From: Siphonodentalium dalli
Lineage: Eukaryota; Mollusca; Scaphopoda; Gadilida; Siphonodentaliidae
Length of the DNA: 64,000 bases
Reading direction: 5' to 3'
Assembly: GCA_032622095.1 (NCBI GenBank)
Contig: CP136063.1
Span: 41,826,106-41,890,105, forward strand
Numbering within the stretch: the first letter of the stretch is position 1; each line of letters opens with the position of its first letter. Below the pieces are notes generated by a model. It worked only from the letters and a program-made list of their open reading frames with translations. It was not told where the DNA came from and did no database searches. The position numbers and the translations under genes were made by a program. Positions 25,215 through 37,996 of the stretch are shown piece by piece.

Positions 25215-26217
25215 CTCCGCTTATCGGACTCGTATGGGAATTGGATTCACGGACCAAGGGTCAATTTTAGGCCCCCTTCTCTTCCTACTCTATGTGAACG
25301 ATGCTAGCCAGACTGTGGATTGTCACCTCCTTCTATATGCGGATGACTCTGCCCTTTTGGTTTCAGGTTGTGATGTCCGCGCTATTGAGCAGAGGCTCAG
25401 TTCAGAAATGAATAAACTGAAATTATGGTTGGTTGACAACAAATTGTCCTTACATTTAGGGAAAACAGAATCAATTCTGTTTGGGTCTGGAAAGAAACTT
25501 GTAAAACACTCTGAACTGAGGGTCTGCTGCGATGGCGTTGACATCGCACCAACTAAATCTGTTAAATATCTGGGGGTGTTCCTCGATCAGAGGCTGAATG
25601 GTGAAATGATGGCAGAGCATGTTCTAAGTAAGGTAAATGCAAAACTGAAATTTTTGTACAGAAAAGCAAACTATTTGAATGAAAAATGCAGAAAACTTCT
25701 AATTAATGCTCTTAATCAATGTCATTTTGACTACTCAAGTGGTTTTTGGTTCTCTAGTCTGACAGTAAAAACCAAAAAGCGTCTTCAAGCATCTCAAAAC
25801 AGACTTGTCAGATTTATCATGAAACTAGATCGCATGACTCATATTGGTTATAATGAATTTAAACATGTTAAATGGCTTTCAGTGAGTGATAGGGTAGACT
25901 TCAGAAAAATACTGATGGTACTAAAAATCTCGGAAAAGAAAGCTCAACATATCTAGATAATAATGTTGTATTTGCTAGTACTCATTGTACATACATTGTA
26001 TGTAACTCGATCAGGGACCCTGAAATACTCATTACCCTCTGTAAAATCCAAGGGCATCCACAGTTTCTATTATACAGGAGCGAAACTGTGGAATGGTCTA
26101 GATAAAGTATACCATACTCGTACCCCTTTTGATCTCAAACACTGGAAATTTTGCATTAAACAACACCTACTAGAGAAATTGATGAAAAGAGAAGAAAATC
26201 CATTTGCCTTTTACTAG
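25215..26217 (+). pseudogene. Truncated LINE reverse transcriptase, copy B
   Basis: Copy B keeps RT motif B (QGSILGPLLFLLYVND) and YADD in one frame (25234-25956) because it lacks the 2-bp loss of copy A. It carries its own 1-bp loss near 25947 (GCTCAACAT versus GCTCCAGCAT) and shares the later break before TRSGTLKYSLP. The endonuclease and N-terminal RT are absent. Comparison with copy A shows which lesions are ancestral and which are private. Confidence 0.85.
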
Positions 26218-26875
26218 GAACAATCTATTTTATCATCTTTTAACTAGAATTTCCTCAATACAGCAGTTCAACTTATATTGTAATGTACGATGACAGTATT
26301 TGGCCAGTTGCATATATTGTTACTGCTGCCTGTATTTCGGGTTTCCATCTTTCGGTCATGGACAGACCAGTCCAAAGCCTGCCATACATGGCAGTGGTGC
26401 GTATATGCAAGTGGCGAAGGGCTGTTGAAGTTGCATTACTTGCGTATTGACTTACTTTATTAGCTTTTCCTCTCCATATAAGTCTCGTTCTGAAATGGCT
26501 TTTATTTAATTTATATTTTAAATACTTGGCTTTTATTTAATTTATATTTTAAATACTTTTATACATTGTGCTCCGTAGTTTCGAACTTCACTCACTGCCC
26601 ATGTGCCGAAAGCCACCAGGGACCGCAATGGAATTAAGTTCTCATTTAGAGAACTTTTTGCGTTATCCCCGATGGTCTCAGGTCACATGAGTATTTCTAT
26701 TTTTATACAGATTTCTGCCACATAATTTACCTTATATTCTGACGGCAACCTCTATAAAATAAAATGAATTAATTCTTGAGAAAATTGATATATCCTCTTA
26801 CGGTATATATCAATTATTTACACAGTCTGAACTCTAACTGTCTCATCAGAACACAACATAGTAACATATTTATAT
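26218..26875 (+). other. LINE 3' tail and spacer, copy B
   Basis: Matches 5444-5987, with ~120 bp of extra AT-rich sequence near 26723-26850. Confidence 0.5.
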
Positions 26876-27403
26876 TTAAAGATGGATTATCTCTTTAAAT
26901 AACAAATTTTAAATAGTTGCGTGGGTATAAAATAATAGATATGAACTGAAGACCTATGTCCGGAAAAGCTTCTATCAATTAATATTGATTTTATTTCGAA
27001 TATTAAATCGGGCCCATTTATGTTACTATTTTTAGAACCAACCATTCGGATGAGACCGTATTGCGATATAGAGCACTGGGCTGTTCCTACGGCTACGCAT
27101 CGAATGTCAAATGTCACAGATTGGTTGTTTGTATTGTCTTGTTCCACAGATATAAGCGATAATGAGTATAATTAACGTTTATTTGTGACAAAATTGCACA
27201 ATATAATTTCTGGTCTCTGTTAACAGTAACCACTATTGTTCGTTAGCTGAACAAACACACCTTTTTAGACCAGAAAATATTCGAAATAAAATTAATATTA
27301 ATCGATAGAAGCATTTCCGGACAGGAGTCTTCGATTCAAATCTAATATTTTATACCCCGGTAACTATATAATACATGTTTACAAAGAGATAATCCACCTT
27401 TAA
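26876..27403. repeat. TTAA-flanked MITE, family 1, copy B4 (full length)
   Basis: TTAA-AGATGGATTATCTCTTT to AAAGAGATAATCCACCT-TTAA, 528 bp, the same length as its duplicate at 5988-6515. Confidence 0.88.
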
Positions 27404-28117
27404 TATAAACTATTATAATTATAATATGTATATACTGTTGTGTATTATATTGATTCAACTTGTAAACATACCCATTATATGTATTCATGTACACATGTAT
27501 GTTACCTGAACTATCAAAATAAATCTAATCTTAATTTAATTGCTCTCTTCCGCACCGATGCCGGCGATGGTGACGGCGAAGCGTTAAAGAAGTTAATGGA
27601 CACCGCTTTCTGATCGACAAAGGAATGTCTAGTTTGTTCCCAATGTCAGTATACATAAAAACCATCCGTTGTTGCCCACAAGAGCATTGTCGACCAGAAA
27701 CACCGATTTCCTTTGTTCCTAAAAGAATTATACCAATAACATTTCAAAATCTGGTTCTGTAGAATGGATACGTCTATTGGGCGATAATATGGTGAGAAAC
27801 AAATTGGTTCGATTATTATACACGTACTCAGGAAATTTCGTACCGATCTGAAAGTAAGAAAAACATGTTTGATACAGCTTTTAGGTGTACATTTATATTA
27901 CTGCTACCATAGGACTGATTTCTTACATTATATTTCATTTGTTTTACTGATTTATAATAATGCCTTTGATACATGATGTATACATCGAATCACCTGAAAA
28001 TGCGTCCATATCATTATGCAATGACTTATATGGTAAATATGGGGTTGATATTTCAAAACGTAGGACGCTTCAAGGAATTCAAGAAAATGAGCTTGTGAGA
28101 AAATTTAAAATGGAACA
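27404..28117. other. Flank matching copy A, without the foldback element
   Basis: Positions 27404-27556 match 6516-6668, and 27557-28117 match 9049-9622. The foldback insertion of copy A is absent here, which makes this stretch its empty-site control. No gene is seen. Confidence 0.7.
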
Positions 28118-28320
28118 TTAAAGATGGATTATCTCTTTAAATAAACAAATTTTAAAAAGTTGGGTGTGTATAAAAATAATAGATACTAGTATGAACTGAA
28201 GACCTCTGTCCGGAAAAGCTTCTATCAATTAATATTGATTTTATTTCGAATATTAAATCGGGACCGTTTATGTTACTATTTTTAGAACGGACCATTCGGA
28301 TGATACCATATTGCGATATA
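28118..28320. repeat. Truncated MITE, family 1, at the right edge of duplicate B
   Basis: Starts TTAA-AGATGGATTATC and stops abruptly after CATATTGCGATATA. Homology with copy A ends inside this element, so the duplication breakpoint lies in a MITE. Confidence 0.8.
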
Positions 28321-29165
28321 TTTTATCTCACATGACTATCTAAGCCTTATCCACGCTTGTGGTTGGTTGATTGACATTAACTATTATCGATAGTGTCGTA
28401 CACGAAGCCATAGTGGGCCTCCTAATTTTAGCACACCCACTGTCGCTTGGAAAACCCAGAAATCTATTTTTAGCATGCCCACTATTCCGGGGAGGTAATT
28501 TGAAAGTCATCTCCGCCTCGTTTCAAAAGTTCAACATGTTTTTATCCGAAATGTCTTTGTAATCGACAACTAGAGCACAATAAATGATTGTAAGGAATTT
28601 CTTTATGTTATTTGTGATGTTTTACCCATGATTGATGTGGCGATTTATAATGTTCCATTCTCCGCTGATCACAATATCGCTTCGATATGTTTGTCTATTC
28701 CTTAGTTCGCGATACTAAATATTGTGAACGAATCTACAGTTTGTTTTCGGTTCAAAAAGTATTGTTTTGAATTGATGTCATTGTTTAACAACAACATCAA
28801 CAACAATGATGTCTGCTTTCCATTGTTAATAATTACCGAGGAAGAAAATTTAATATTTGCCCAATTAGAAGCCTGAAGAAAATCTGACAAGCAAAAAAAA
28901 AAACGAAACAACAAAACTTTGCACTGAAAATATTGAAATTGTTCTGCAATCAAAAGGGAATACATGGAATATAGATGATTGTGAATTGTTTGACATTATG
29001 GGTCCTGGGACAGAATGAAAAACGTTCGATAAAATATAATAAATATTGCAGGATTACAGGATACAAGGACCGGGTGGGTGGGTGTCTCCGAGCCCGGAAT
29101 GCAGATTTTTTCTGATGTCATGCAATTTTTTTCCAAAATCATTTCTAAGACAAATTACGGGAGCT
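28321..29165. other. Spacer, no gene seen
   Basis: Short frames only (for example 63 residues at 28371 and 87 residues on the minus strand at 28702), without recognisable features. Confidence 0.4.
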
Positions 29166-31262
29166 CATAAAAGCCGAACACAACCGAACACAACCGAACA
29201 TAACCGAACACAAGTCCAAATAATGGGAAATTTCACGAATAAAGTTCATAGGCATATGTATTCATGTTCACACTATTACTATACGAAGTTTGGTGGAGTT
29301 CGGGCCAATAATAAGTGTTTTATTCGATATTTTGTAAAACGCGTTTAGTGTTCGGCATAGAAAAGCCGAACACAAGTTTATGTTCGACACCCAGTCACCG
29401 GTAATTAATTAACACATAGATATGCATAGATGTGGCGTTAGCTGGCGTTTGAGATATATAACTCTATATACAGTCTACTAAATATAAGACCACCTTGTAA
29501 AGTTCATAGGCATATGTATTCACGTTCATACTATTACTATACGAAGTTTGGTGGAGTTTGGTTCAATAATGAGTGTTTTGTTGGGTGTTTTGTATAACGC
29601 GTTTGTGTTTGGCATAGAAAAGCCGAACACAAACAGAAACTTCTGTCTCATGGATTATATTATCCGCTGATAGGTGATAATTAATATCTGCCAGAAGGGA
29701 TTTGGCAGGTTTAATTCGCGAGAAAAAACGTGTTTTGTTGTCCATTTTCGTCTGCATTCTCACTAAAATGTTACCCCCCCCCCCCCCCGTTATTATTACA
29801 AGTCATTTCGTACAATGTGGTAGTTTAGATGGATCATACTGGACAAATGCGAACATATCAGCACGCCCCGGACTTCTAAGAAGTAGTAAATCGGTTGTCG
29901 AGTTAAGATACTCATGCGGAAATGGTTCGGAGAACATAATACTACCACAAAACAAAGTTTATTGCAATCATAAGTAAACATTGTAAAATTATATATAATA
30001 GTGTTCTTGTTGGCGACATAACATCTCTTGGTGATGGTGCAGGGAATTCTGGTGGAATTGATGTCAATCATAGTATATGTTCAAAGTACTATACAATATG
30101 CTATACAATATACTTATATGCAAATTCTGTCCTCGGCGGAACGGATTTGGGCAGAGTTTGTTCTCCTTGAAGTCAGTGGATGGAAATGGCTCTGATGCGT
30201 GCCTAACTTTTGTGTATATATCATGCTGTATGGTGGAAGCCGATATAAAGCCAGTGTTCAACTTATCGTAGAAACACATGCATCGAATACCGATTGAATT
30301 GAAATGAATTGTCTGAATACGAATAAAGAGCGTTTCGTATTGTATCTTTTTAAAAGTCTGATATGCAGGAATAATTATTTTGCGCCAAGATACCTTTTGA
30401 CGCTTGCTAGGGTTGATTGATCTAGTTTTGCATGCCTTTACTCTTTTAGTCTGACATGGCTTCTTGGCAATAGTCGCGGTTTTCGGTATCGTCAAACGTC
30501 CGTCAGTCAAAATTTGCCGAAGATTCTGGCATAAATTAAATTGGTCACCAAGCGATGACTTAGTAAAAAGTCATTGATTTTCAATTGCTGGCACTCTACA
30601 TGAAACCATCGGTCACACATATCGCAGCCGATGCTGCGTATCTCGTGACATTCCTGGGAACAAACACCACATGGGTAAATCAATTTGGAATTAGGCATTG
30701 TAGAATTTTCAGACCTGTGATCAGAATGCCAAATACTGCTGAGATTGTGATTTGCCAAATAATATCATACCACATTCTTATATAGAACTTCTCGGATATT
30801 GCACCATGAACTCACTTTCTTGTCACTCAAATATTGTTTTTACAATCGTACGTTGTCTTTCATGGCGGGGCCCACCAAAAGCATGTTGTTTCTATAATAG
30901 TAGGCGCCATCAAATACTGATTGCAACTAACTGTCAAAACACTGAACTACAATAGGTGAGAGACCGCCACCAACAACAATTAAAGCCTTTCGGCTTAGTG
31001 ACCATATATCTGATATTAATTATCACCTAGCTAGACAGCCGTTATAGACTAATACACGAGAGAAGCTTGTGTTCGGCTTTTCTATGCCGAACACTGAACG
31101 CGTTTTACAAAATATCGAATAAAACACTTATTATTGGCCCGAACTCCACCAAACTTCGTATATTAATAGTGTGAACATGAATACACACGCCTATGAACTT
31201 TATTCGTTATATTTCCCATTATTTGGACTTGTGTTCGGTTATGTTCGGTTGTGTTCGGCTTT
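29166..31262. mobile_element. 2.1-kb terminal-inverted-repeat element carrying a PHD-finger gene fragment
   Basis: The left end (29166-29375) and right end (31060-31262) are inverted copies of about 200 bp. Both begin ATAAAAGCCGAACACAACC and contain four CCGAACAYAA decamers, then an ...AATAATGGGAAAT stretch. A second diverged copy of the inner arm lies at 29497-29635. Between them is the minus-strand PHD-finger remnant. No transposase is seen and target-site duplication is unclear. It is probably a non-autonomous element that captured or kept a gene piece. Confidence 0.75.
30064..30758 (-). pseudogene. PHD-finger protein fragment inside the TIR element
   Basis: The upstream frame (30507-30758) encodes YPCGVCSQECHEIRSIGCDM, then CDRWFHVECQQL, the Cys4-His-Cys start of a PHD zinc finger. 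After about residue 68 the frame shifts. The continuation reads in another frame (SSLGDQFNLCQN..., then 30064-30510, basic, with KKPCQTKRVKACKTR). PHD fingers of this CDRWFH type are common in transposon-encoded proteins as well as chromatin readers. The last zinc-ligand Cys pair is not seen, and the frameshift makes a working protein unlikely. Confidence 0.6.
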
Positions 31263-33813
31263 TATACGCACCGCAATTGCAAATTACAGCTTCAAAATGA
31301 ATTGAAACAATCAGATTCATATAGTAGTGCATGATATAGCCCTATACAAGTGAGGGGGGCTCTATATTTAAATTTTTTGTCCACAATTTCTCCCTTTAAC
31401 AGTTGAAACCATGGGGTGGGTCCGGTTTTGGTCGAGGAAAAAAATTGCAATGAAAAAAAATTCATTCTCATCTTTTCTCATAGTTTATCATGGCTTTTTG
31501 TACTTATTATACAGAGGTTACCTGCGTTTTTTGAGTGAATACCGGAAGTATCTCATGAGTGGTCACAGTGATATACTGGAATCATCACGAGTGGCCTTTA
31601 GGCCATGACCCCGTGTGATGATTCCAGTATCTCACTGTGATCGGTAATTCCGATATTCACTAAAAACACGAATGTTTTCTTTTCATTATATGCGCTATTT
31701 ACTAAAATAGATCGAGGAATTAATTAAAAATGTATGACCCATTAATTAGATTGATTTACTGTCAAAAAGCCGAAAAACCGTTGGCCGCATTTGTTTATAT
31801 TAATGATATCAGTCAAGATATTGAATAAACGATAAATAAAGTAAAGTGACCACGTGGTCGAAGTACATGGTCGATGTCGATAAATGACTACAGTGACTTA
31901 AGTCACATAGTAACGTGTTGTTCACTGATTGGATCATTAAAAGGCTCCAAATTCAATCTCAGAGCCCCCTTATTTTCGCCAGAGCAAGGATTTTTTGCGA
32001 GGTGATATATCAAAAAGAAATATAGCAATTCTGAAAGTGGAGTCAAAATTTAGACATTTTCATCTATATGTAAAGAACGAATGAATGATAAACATGAGTC
32101 GTCTACGGTGCACTCTATAGGTTATACAATGTAGTCCGATCAACGCCAGGACTATAAAACGCACTGGCGGCAGTATCATTGTAAAGAGATTATCTACAGG
32201 CACATACGCCATACTACCAAACATGTACCGTATACATATAGTATATTTTCGAATTATATTATAGAAATATACATTGCTGGTTCGTTTTCAATGGTATATA
32301 TGCATGGCATTTAAAATTGGTTATATCTTCCATCACATGTTGTGGCACCCTAATTGGACCGAATGTGTCATGATAACAAGACATCTTCAGGTCACGACAA
32401 ATACGCATCTTCCATTGCTTAATAAAAAAAGACTGACACGAGTCCGTCAAAGCATCGGTTTCAATGTGTCATTTACACAACAGATAATAATTTACATACA
32501 ATATTTTAATTAACATTATGGATGCAACCAGAATGTAGATGAATAGGGGATTGGAATACTAGTTAATCAGTTCGGTGTCAGATATGTTTTGGTGAAAACT
32601 GTGTTTATCAGTGTGTTTATACTAATAAAACGAGTACGTGATTGGAGTGTGATCTGACCACCCATTTGGCTTGTATTGATGACTTATTTTGCTGGTGTAT
32701 CATGAAACTGATGGCTATTAGAAGTAAAACTGAAAAAATTAGCATGGTTAATGGAGGGATTAAGAGGTTGGATAGATGCATTGTATTACCATTGCGAGTA
32801 TTCATTCTGAATTACAAAATATTCTCCCATGCACCAGCCCAAAGCATAGGTGATTCCGGGGGCTTATTCCGTGGGCATGTCCGGCGCACCAAAATCACCA
32901 TATCGCCCAGATAATTCACTGTTCAAAGAAGCTTCGATCTTTCATCACTAACCTTCCATAGTATACCGTAATTGTACTGAAGGTTATTGTTACCCGTTCC
33001 ATATATAGGCCTAATATAAAGCAATATATTACTGGGTCCAGAACACAGGAAAACACGTCATTTTGAATGTAGTATACGAAAAATTTCCCCGGACCCCCAC
33101 TTACGAGAAGGGGGTTAGACCCCCCTCTCCTGCTCTTTCCAACTTGCTGCTTTGCGGCTCGGATGATGCTACGCATCATATATATAATAATACATAGCGC
33201 CCCCCCCCCCCCTTTTAAAATTTCCTGGTACCGCCACTGGGAGAGAATTGGAACTGTTTATTTAATCAAATTGATGGTGTTTTTACTTTACACATATTTT
33301 AACCTATGGCTAATAAGGGACACAACTATTCTGTTAAAGTGGGTATTTTACCTTTATAACCATAAATATTTGTGTTTTTAAAGGTTTTGTTGGCATATTT
33401 TTCAGCCATGTGCTTTGTTTGTTTATTTTTGTGGGTATACTTGATCAGCGTTCTCTCAGTTCTGGTGCAGACACAATGAGAGACCCTTACCCTGCCAACA
33501 ACACATTATTTAGTACAATTTACATGATTTTCATCAATTTTGGGGGTGGGTGTCCCAGACCTGGGTGGAAAAAACTTACGGTCCCGGGTGGGTGTCCAAG
33601 ACCTGGGTGGAAAAAACTTACGCTCCCGGGGTGGTGGGTCCCCAAAACTGAAAAACACAAAATTTCCACCTTGTATCCGTGAATTTTTTCCTGACCCCCC
33701 CCCCTGCTACCAGATCAATGTGTATTCATCACAGAAACCACTCCGATGTCCCCACATATGTGACAACCCGCAATTCTTGTAAAGCCAGGAGGTGCCTATG
33801 AGTTCTCTTTTGT
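31263..33813. other. Spacer with small hairpins and G-rich repeats
   Basis: No gene is supported. It contains a hairpin MITE (31534-31661), two ~49-bp G-rich direct repeats (GGGTGTCC.AGACCTGGGTGG, about 33546-33640) and two poly-C runs (about 33197-33212 and 33694-33704). Short frames here lack recognisable domains. Confidence 0.5.
31534..31661. repeat. Hairpin MITE, 128 bp
   Basis: AGTGAATACCGG at the left is inverted as CCGATATTCACT at the right. The arms share CACAGTGA.ATACTGGAATCATCAC, and the loop is GGCCTTTAGGCC-like, itself palindromic. Imperfect stem of about 60 bp. Confidence 0.8.
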
Positions 33814-33903
33814 TTAAAGATGGATTATCTCTTTAAATAACAAATGCGTGGGTATAAAATAATAAATATGAACTGAAGACCCCTGTCAAGAAAGGCTTCT
33901 TTC
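33814..33903. repeat. Short MITE family-1 fragment
   Basis: TTAA-AGATGGATTATCTCTTT followed by about 70 bp of the left end, truncated after AAGGCTTCT. Confidence 0.75.
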
Positions 33904-34535
33904 TAGGGTGTGTCTTTTTACCGGATTCCGGCCCGGATTTAGGTGTCTTTTTACCGGATTTCGACCCGCGGATTCGGGTATGAATTTCATGCTTGTTTTA
34001 TCACACATTTAACCCATTAAAAGTAATTTCTGACACGCGGAAACTGGTTAGGAGGTGAGATTAAACCAATATAGGGCTGTCGTGCTCATTCAACCCGATT
34101 AATCGTATTTAAAGGTACATATCGTGCCCGGATCAGCATACTTCTTATTTTTTCATATAGACACGGCGGTTGGATTGATTTTACGTGATCATGATGGCAT
34201 TTAAGGGAACACACCATGTCCGGATCCGAATCATGTTCACTTGATTAATGTTTTTTTTCGTTCATTTTCGGGTATCCATTATCATAAATATCAATTAGCA
34301 TGGTCATACACATAATCATGCTTCACGAACTTGATTATATTTAGGGCTTAAACGTCTGCGTCTCGTCGATCAATCAATGAATACTAATTTAGCCAATGAC
34401 TAAACCCACTTTGAACAATTAAAAAAGCTATTTTCCGATTAAATCATTGTCTTGCGTCCAATGTCGCATATATGTGTGTACATTGAAACTAATTTATTAT
34501 GTAAATGCCTCAATTGGGATAAATTTATTTTGCAG
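33904..34535. other. Spacer upstream of the SGNH gene
   Basis: Two direct repeats of GTGTCTTTTTACCGGATT lie at about 33910-33965. A promoter or first exon of the SGNH gene may lie here, but nothing diagnostic is visible. Confidence 0.4.
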
Positions 34536-36904
34536 ATGACACAAGTGAATATTGCAGTTTACGGCAGTAGTCACGTCAAAAAACTTGCAGACTTTGTAAA
34601 GAACCGCACGACGACGAAATTTACATGCATTGGAGCTAGCGGAATGTCGCTTTAGGTAAGAAATTAGTAAATACAGCTGTATTGTAAATTGTGGAATCAA
34701 TTAATTCAGCTCTGAAGTATCGGACAGTGAATGTTCACTCATTTTTACTCGTTTGTGGCGCTGCACGACATCCACTGAGTAAGTATAGGATACAAATATA
34801 GACAGGTGCATGCCAGAGAAAATCTAAAAAACTTTAGTGTCAAACTTTTGAGAACGTTTTTGCATAGAATGATCATTACAATTCGAAATAAAAAAATGGG
34901 CCACCTTGAAAATGTCCTTGAATCCAAGATGGCCACCAAAATCCAAAATGGCCGCCATAAGGCCAATTTTCTTGTCATGTATCGCATTGATGGTGTTGAA
35001 GTTTAGTTTTATCACCAAGAAACCTTGATATATGCATGACTAAACTGTTGTCAGGTGATGTCTTGATAAAAAACACTAACAAACCAACCATATTGATGAT
35101 GATTTTGATCCAAAATGGCCACCAAAATCCAAAATGGCCGCCATAAGACCAATTTTCCTATCATTTGTAATGTTGCTGGGACTGAAAGTTAGACTTATCA
35201 GCATAAAACATTTATGTATGTATTTCTTAATTGTTCTTAAATGATCAGTTAATAAAATAACTAATAACTTGACCAAATTAGGTTGGATGTTACTTCAAAA
35301 TGGCCGCCAAAATACAAAATGGCCACCATATGGTCAATTTTTCAATCATATGTAATGTTTCTGCAACTGAAATTAAATTAGTCTTAGCAACATGAAACAT
35401 TGATGTAAGTATGTATGTATTAATAGTTCTTAGATGATGAATTAATGAAAACAAGTAATAAATTGACCACAAAAAGGATGAATGTTATTTAAAAATGGCC
35501 GACAAAATCCAAAATGGACGCCATATGGTCAATTTTCCTATCATTTGTTATGTTGCTGGGACTGAATGTTAGTCTTATCGGCATGAAACATTGATGTATG
35601 TATGTTTTAATTTTTCTTAAATGATGAAATAATAAAATAACTAATAAATTGACCACATTAAGGATTGATGTTATTTCAAAATGGCAACCAAAGTCCAAAA
35701 TGGCTGCCATATGGCCAATTTTTTCAATCCTGTGAAATGTTGCTGCGACTGGAAGTCAGTCTTATCAGCATGAAACATTGATGTTGTATGTCTAAATTGT
35801 TATTAGATGATGAATTGAAAAAAAACTAAAGGATGAATGTTATTTTAAAATGGGAGCCAAAATCCAAAACGGACGCCATATGGTCAATTGTCCTATCATG
35901 TGTTATGTTTCTGGGAGTCTGTGACTGAAAGTTAGTCTTAGCAGCATGAAACATTGATGTATGTATGTCTTCATTGTCCTTAGATGATGAATTGATAACA
36001 AAAAACTAATAAATTGACCAAAAAAGGATGAATGTTATTTCAAAATGACTGCTAAAATTCAAAATGGCCACCATAAGTCCAATTTTGTATGTCTAAATTG
36101 TTCTCAGATGATGAATTTAATTTAATAAAACATAATGAAATGACTGCATTAATAATGAAATTATTTCAAAATGGCCACCAATATCCCAAATGGGAACCAT
36201 GTGGTAAATGTTTTCTAACAAGTGTAATGTTGCTGGAACTGAAAATTAGTCTTATCAGCATGCCACTTTGATGGATGTGTGTCTTAATTGTTTTTGGATT
36301 ATGAATCAGTAAAAAAACTGATAAACTGGCCATATTAATGATGAAAGTTATTTCAAAATGGGCACCATAATCCAAGTTGGCCACCATATGGCTACGTCAT
36401 TGCTGCATTTGTGATTGAAAACCCATGTAATCGTGAAAAAAAAGACATCAATGATGGCCACTCATAAATTATGTGGAAACTAGTAAGTGACAATCTGTTG
36501 TAGAAAACATCTCGTGAACACCGATACATGGTAATACATCATGAAATACACTTTGTACTGACTGCATGGTCGTCATATTTAAAATTATTTGACAAGTGGA
36601 ATGTGGTTGTTTAAGTAATTTCTTTCACTTCCATCCTATGCCAGTTATAATGAGTTTATATGTGTAGAATCAGAGAACAATCACCTCCCTTTTGGAAAAG
36701 AAACTGCTTAAGGATGGATACACACTTGCATGTAATTTCTGTATGTAAAATCCATGTATTCCATGTATTTTACATGGTCACACCAATCATTGATAGCATT
36801 AATCCCCTGTGCGCGATCGGTCCATTTCAATAGGCGAGACCACTGAGCACTTATAAGCCATTATCAAACCAACTGTAAACTGTTATCAAGAAATTTCAGG
36901 CCAG

Positions 36905-37189
36905 TCATAAACATGTCTTCTTTCGTGGATGCCGAAATCCTGTCTGATATCTGTTGCTGTTTTTCACGAGTTTTAATTCATTTCGAACAGTGGATTTGAG
37001 TCCGTCGATTTTATACTTTATTTGTTTCACGTCATTTCTTGGAAACAGGGTCATCCAAAATAAAAATAAAATGTGCAAAATTTGAAGCTCTTTTATGAAT
37101 ATTGTGATGAACGAGTGTTTAATGTCCCACTCACCGACTCCCGATTTGATCTCGTCCAGCAAAACCCGAACGGCTCTCTGGCCCCTCAT
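36905..37189 (-). pseudogene. Possible MADF-like fragment in the foldback centre
   Basis: The frame contains RGQRAVRVLLDEIKSG near the start and DVKQIKYKIDGLKSTVRNEL followed by KLVKNSNRYQTG near the end. The second stretch resembles the last helix region of MADF/Myb-SANT-like domains (V..KI..LR....E..KV..S..SG). The ~40 residues between look intronic or degenerate. No aromatic LW core is visible. This is weak similarity only; it could be coincidental. Confidence 0.3.
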
Positions 37190-37433
37190 TTTGGTAGCGC
37201 TATATCAATGCACATGCATGGAAATCGACTAACTCATCCATGGTGTATGAGCGTTTGGGCACCGCAGATATCAGATCAGGTTGTCTTCGAAGAACAAAGG
37301 GGTTTTAACAGTCCAATTTCTTATGACTGATATCTTCAGATAATTAATTTTCTGGATTATATGTAGAAGCTGCTGACATAACGCATGTGGTTAACCTTCG
37401 TCCACCATGTGTGAGACGGCCTAATATGCCTTT

Positions 37434-37634
37434 TCACTGGGTCGTGGCCATATTGGATCCATACAGCCCTGTTCTGTTTGTTTTTAGTGCTACAGGTCAA
37501 AGTTCTGGAGTAGCATTCCATAGATGGAATTTCATGAATTCCAAACATGGAATGCTACTCCAGAACTTTGACCTGCAGCACTAAAAATGGAACGGGGCTG
37601 GATGGATGGATCCAATAAGGTTGTGAGTCAGTGA
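37434..37634. repeat. Hairpin MITE, about 200 bp, nested in the foldback centre
   Basis: TCACTGGGTCGTGGCC at the left pairs with the inverse of GTTGTGAGTCAGTGA at the right. The inner arms share TTTTTAGTGCT and GGTCAAAGTTCTGGAGTAGC, with a short AATTTCATGAATT-like loop. The stem is about 90 bp. Confidence 0.8.
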
Positions 37635-37681
37635 TAAGGGGTATTTGAGCGAAGGCGTATGTCAGAAGGATCAATCTCATA

Positions 37682-37996
37682 CTATGTTCCATGCTCTATC
37701 CATGACATTATCATAAGTTTGCTGTTGATGGCCTCTTCAGCACGAACGAAGATGTGCTGCAATTCAAGGGTGTCAATTATCGCCAACATTCTCTCCCTAT
37801 AGGACTTGATCACACTGCCATTTTTGGGAAGAGGTATGGCGGGTAAAGTGGTGTTCTCAATGAATATTGTCGTAATAATTGCTTTAGTCTCTGATCCAAT
37901 TTGACACGAGAAAATTAATTTAAATACAAAAGATAGATAGAATGAAGAAATTTTGAATGTACAAAATATACATGTACAGCGAGCGCCATAATGCAT
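37682..37996 (-). other. Unassigned 104-residue open frame in the foldback centre
   Basis: The second half (TLPAIPLPKNGSVIKSYRER, then MLAIIDTLELQHIFVRAEEA) has balanced, protein-like composition. The first half is Cys/Phe-rich and looks non-coding. I recognise no family. It may be an exon of a gene carried by the foldback element, or chance. Confidence 0.25.

Noticed and set aside
33197-33212. Poly-C runs as regulatory or telomeric sequence
   Set aside because: Plain homopolymer tracts with no repeat structure.
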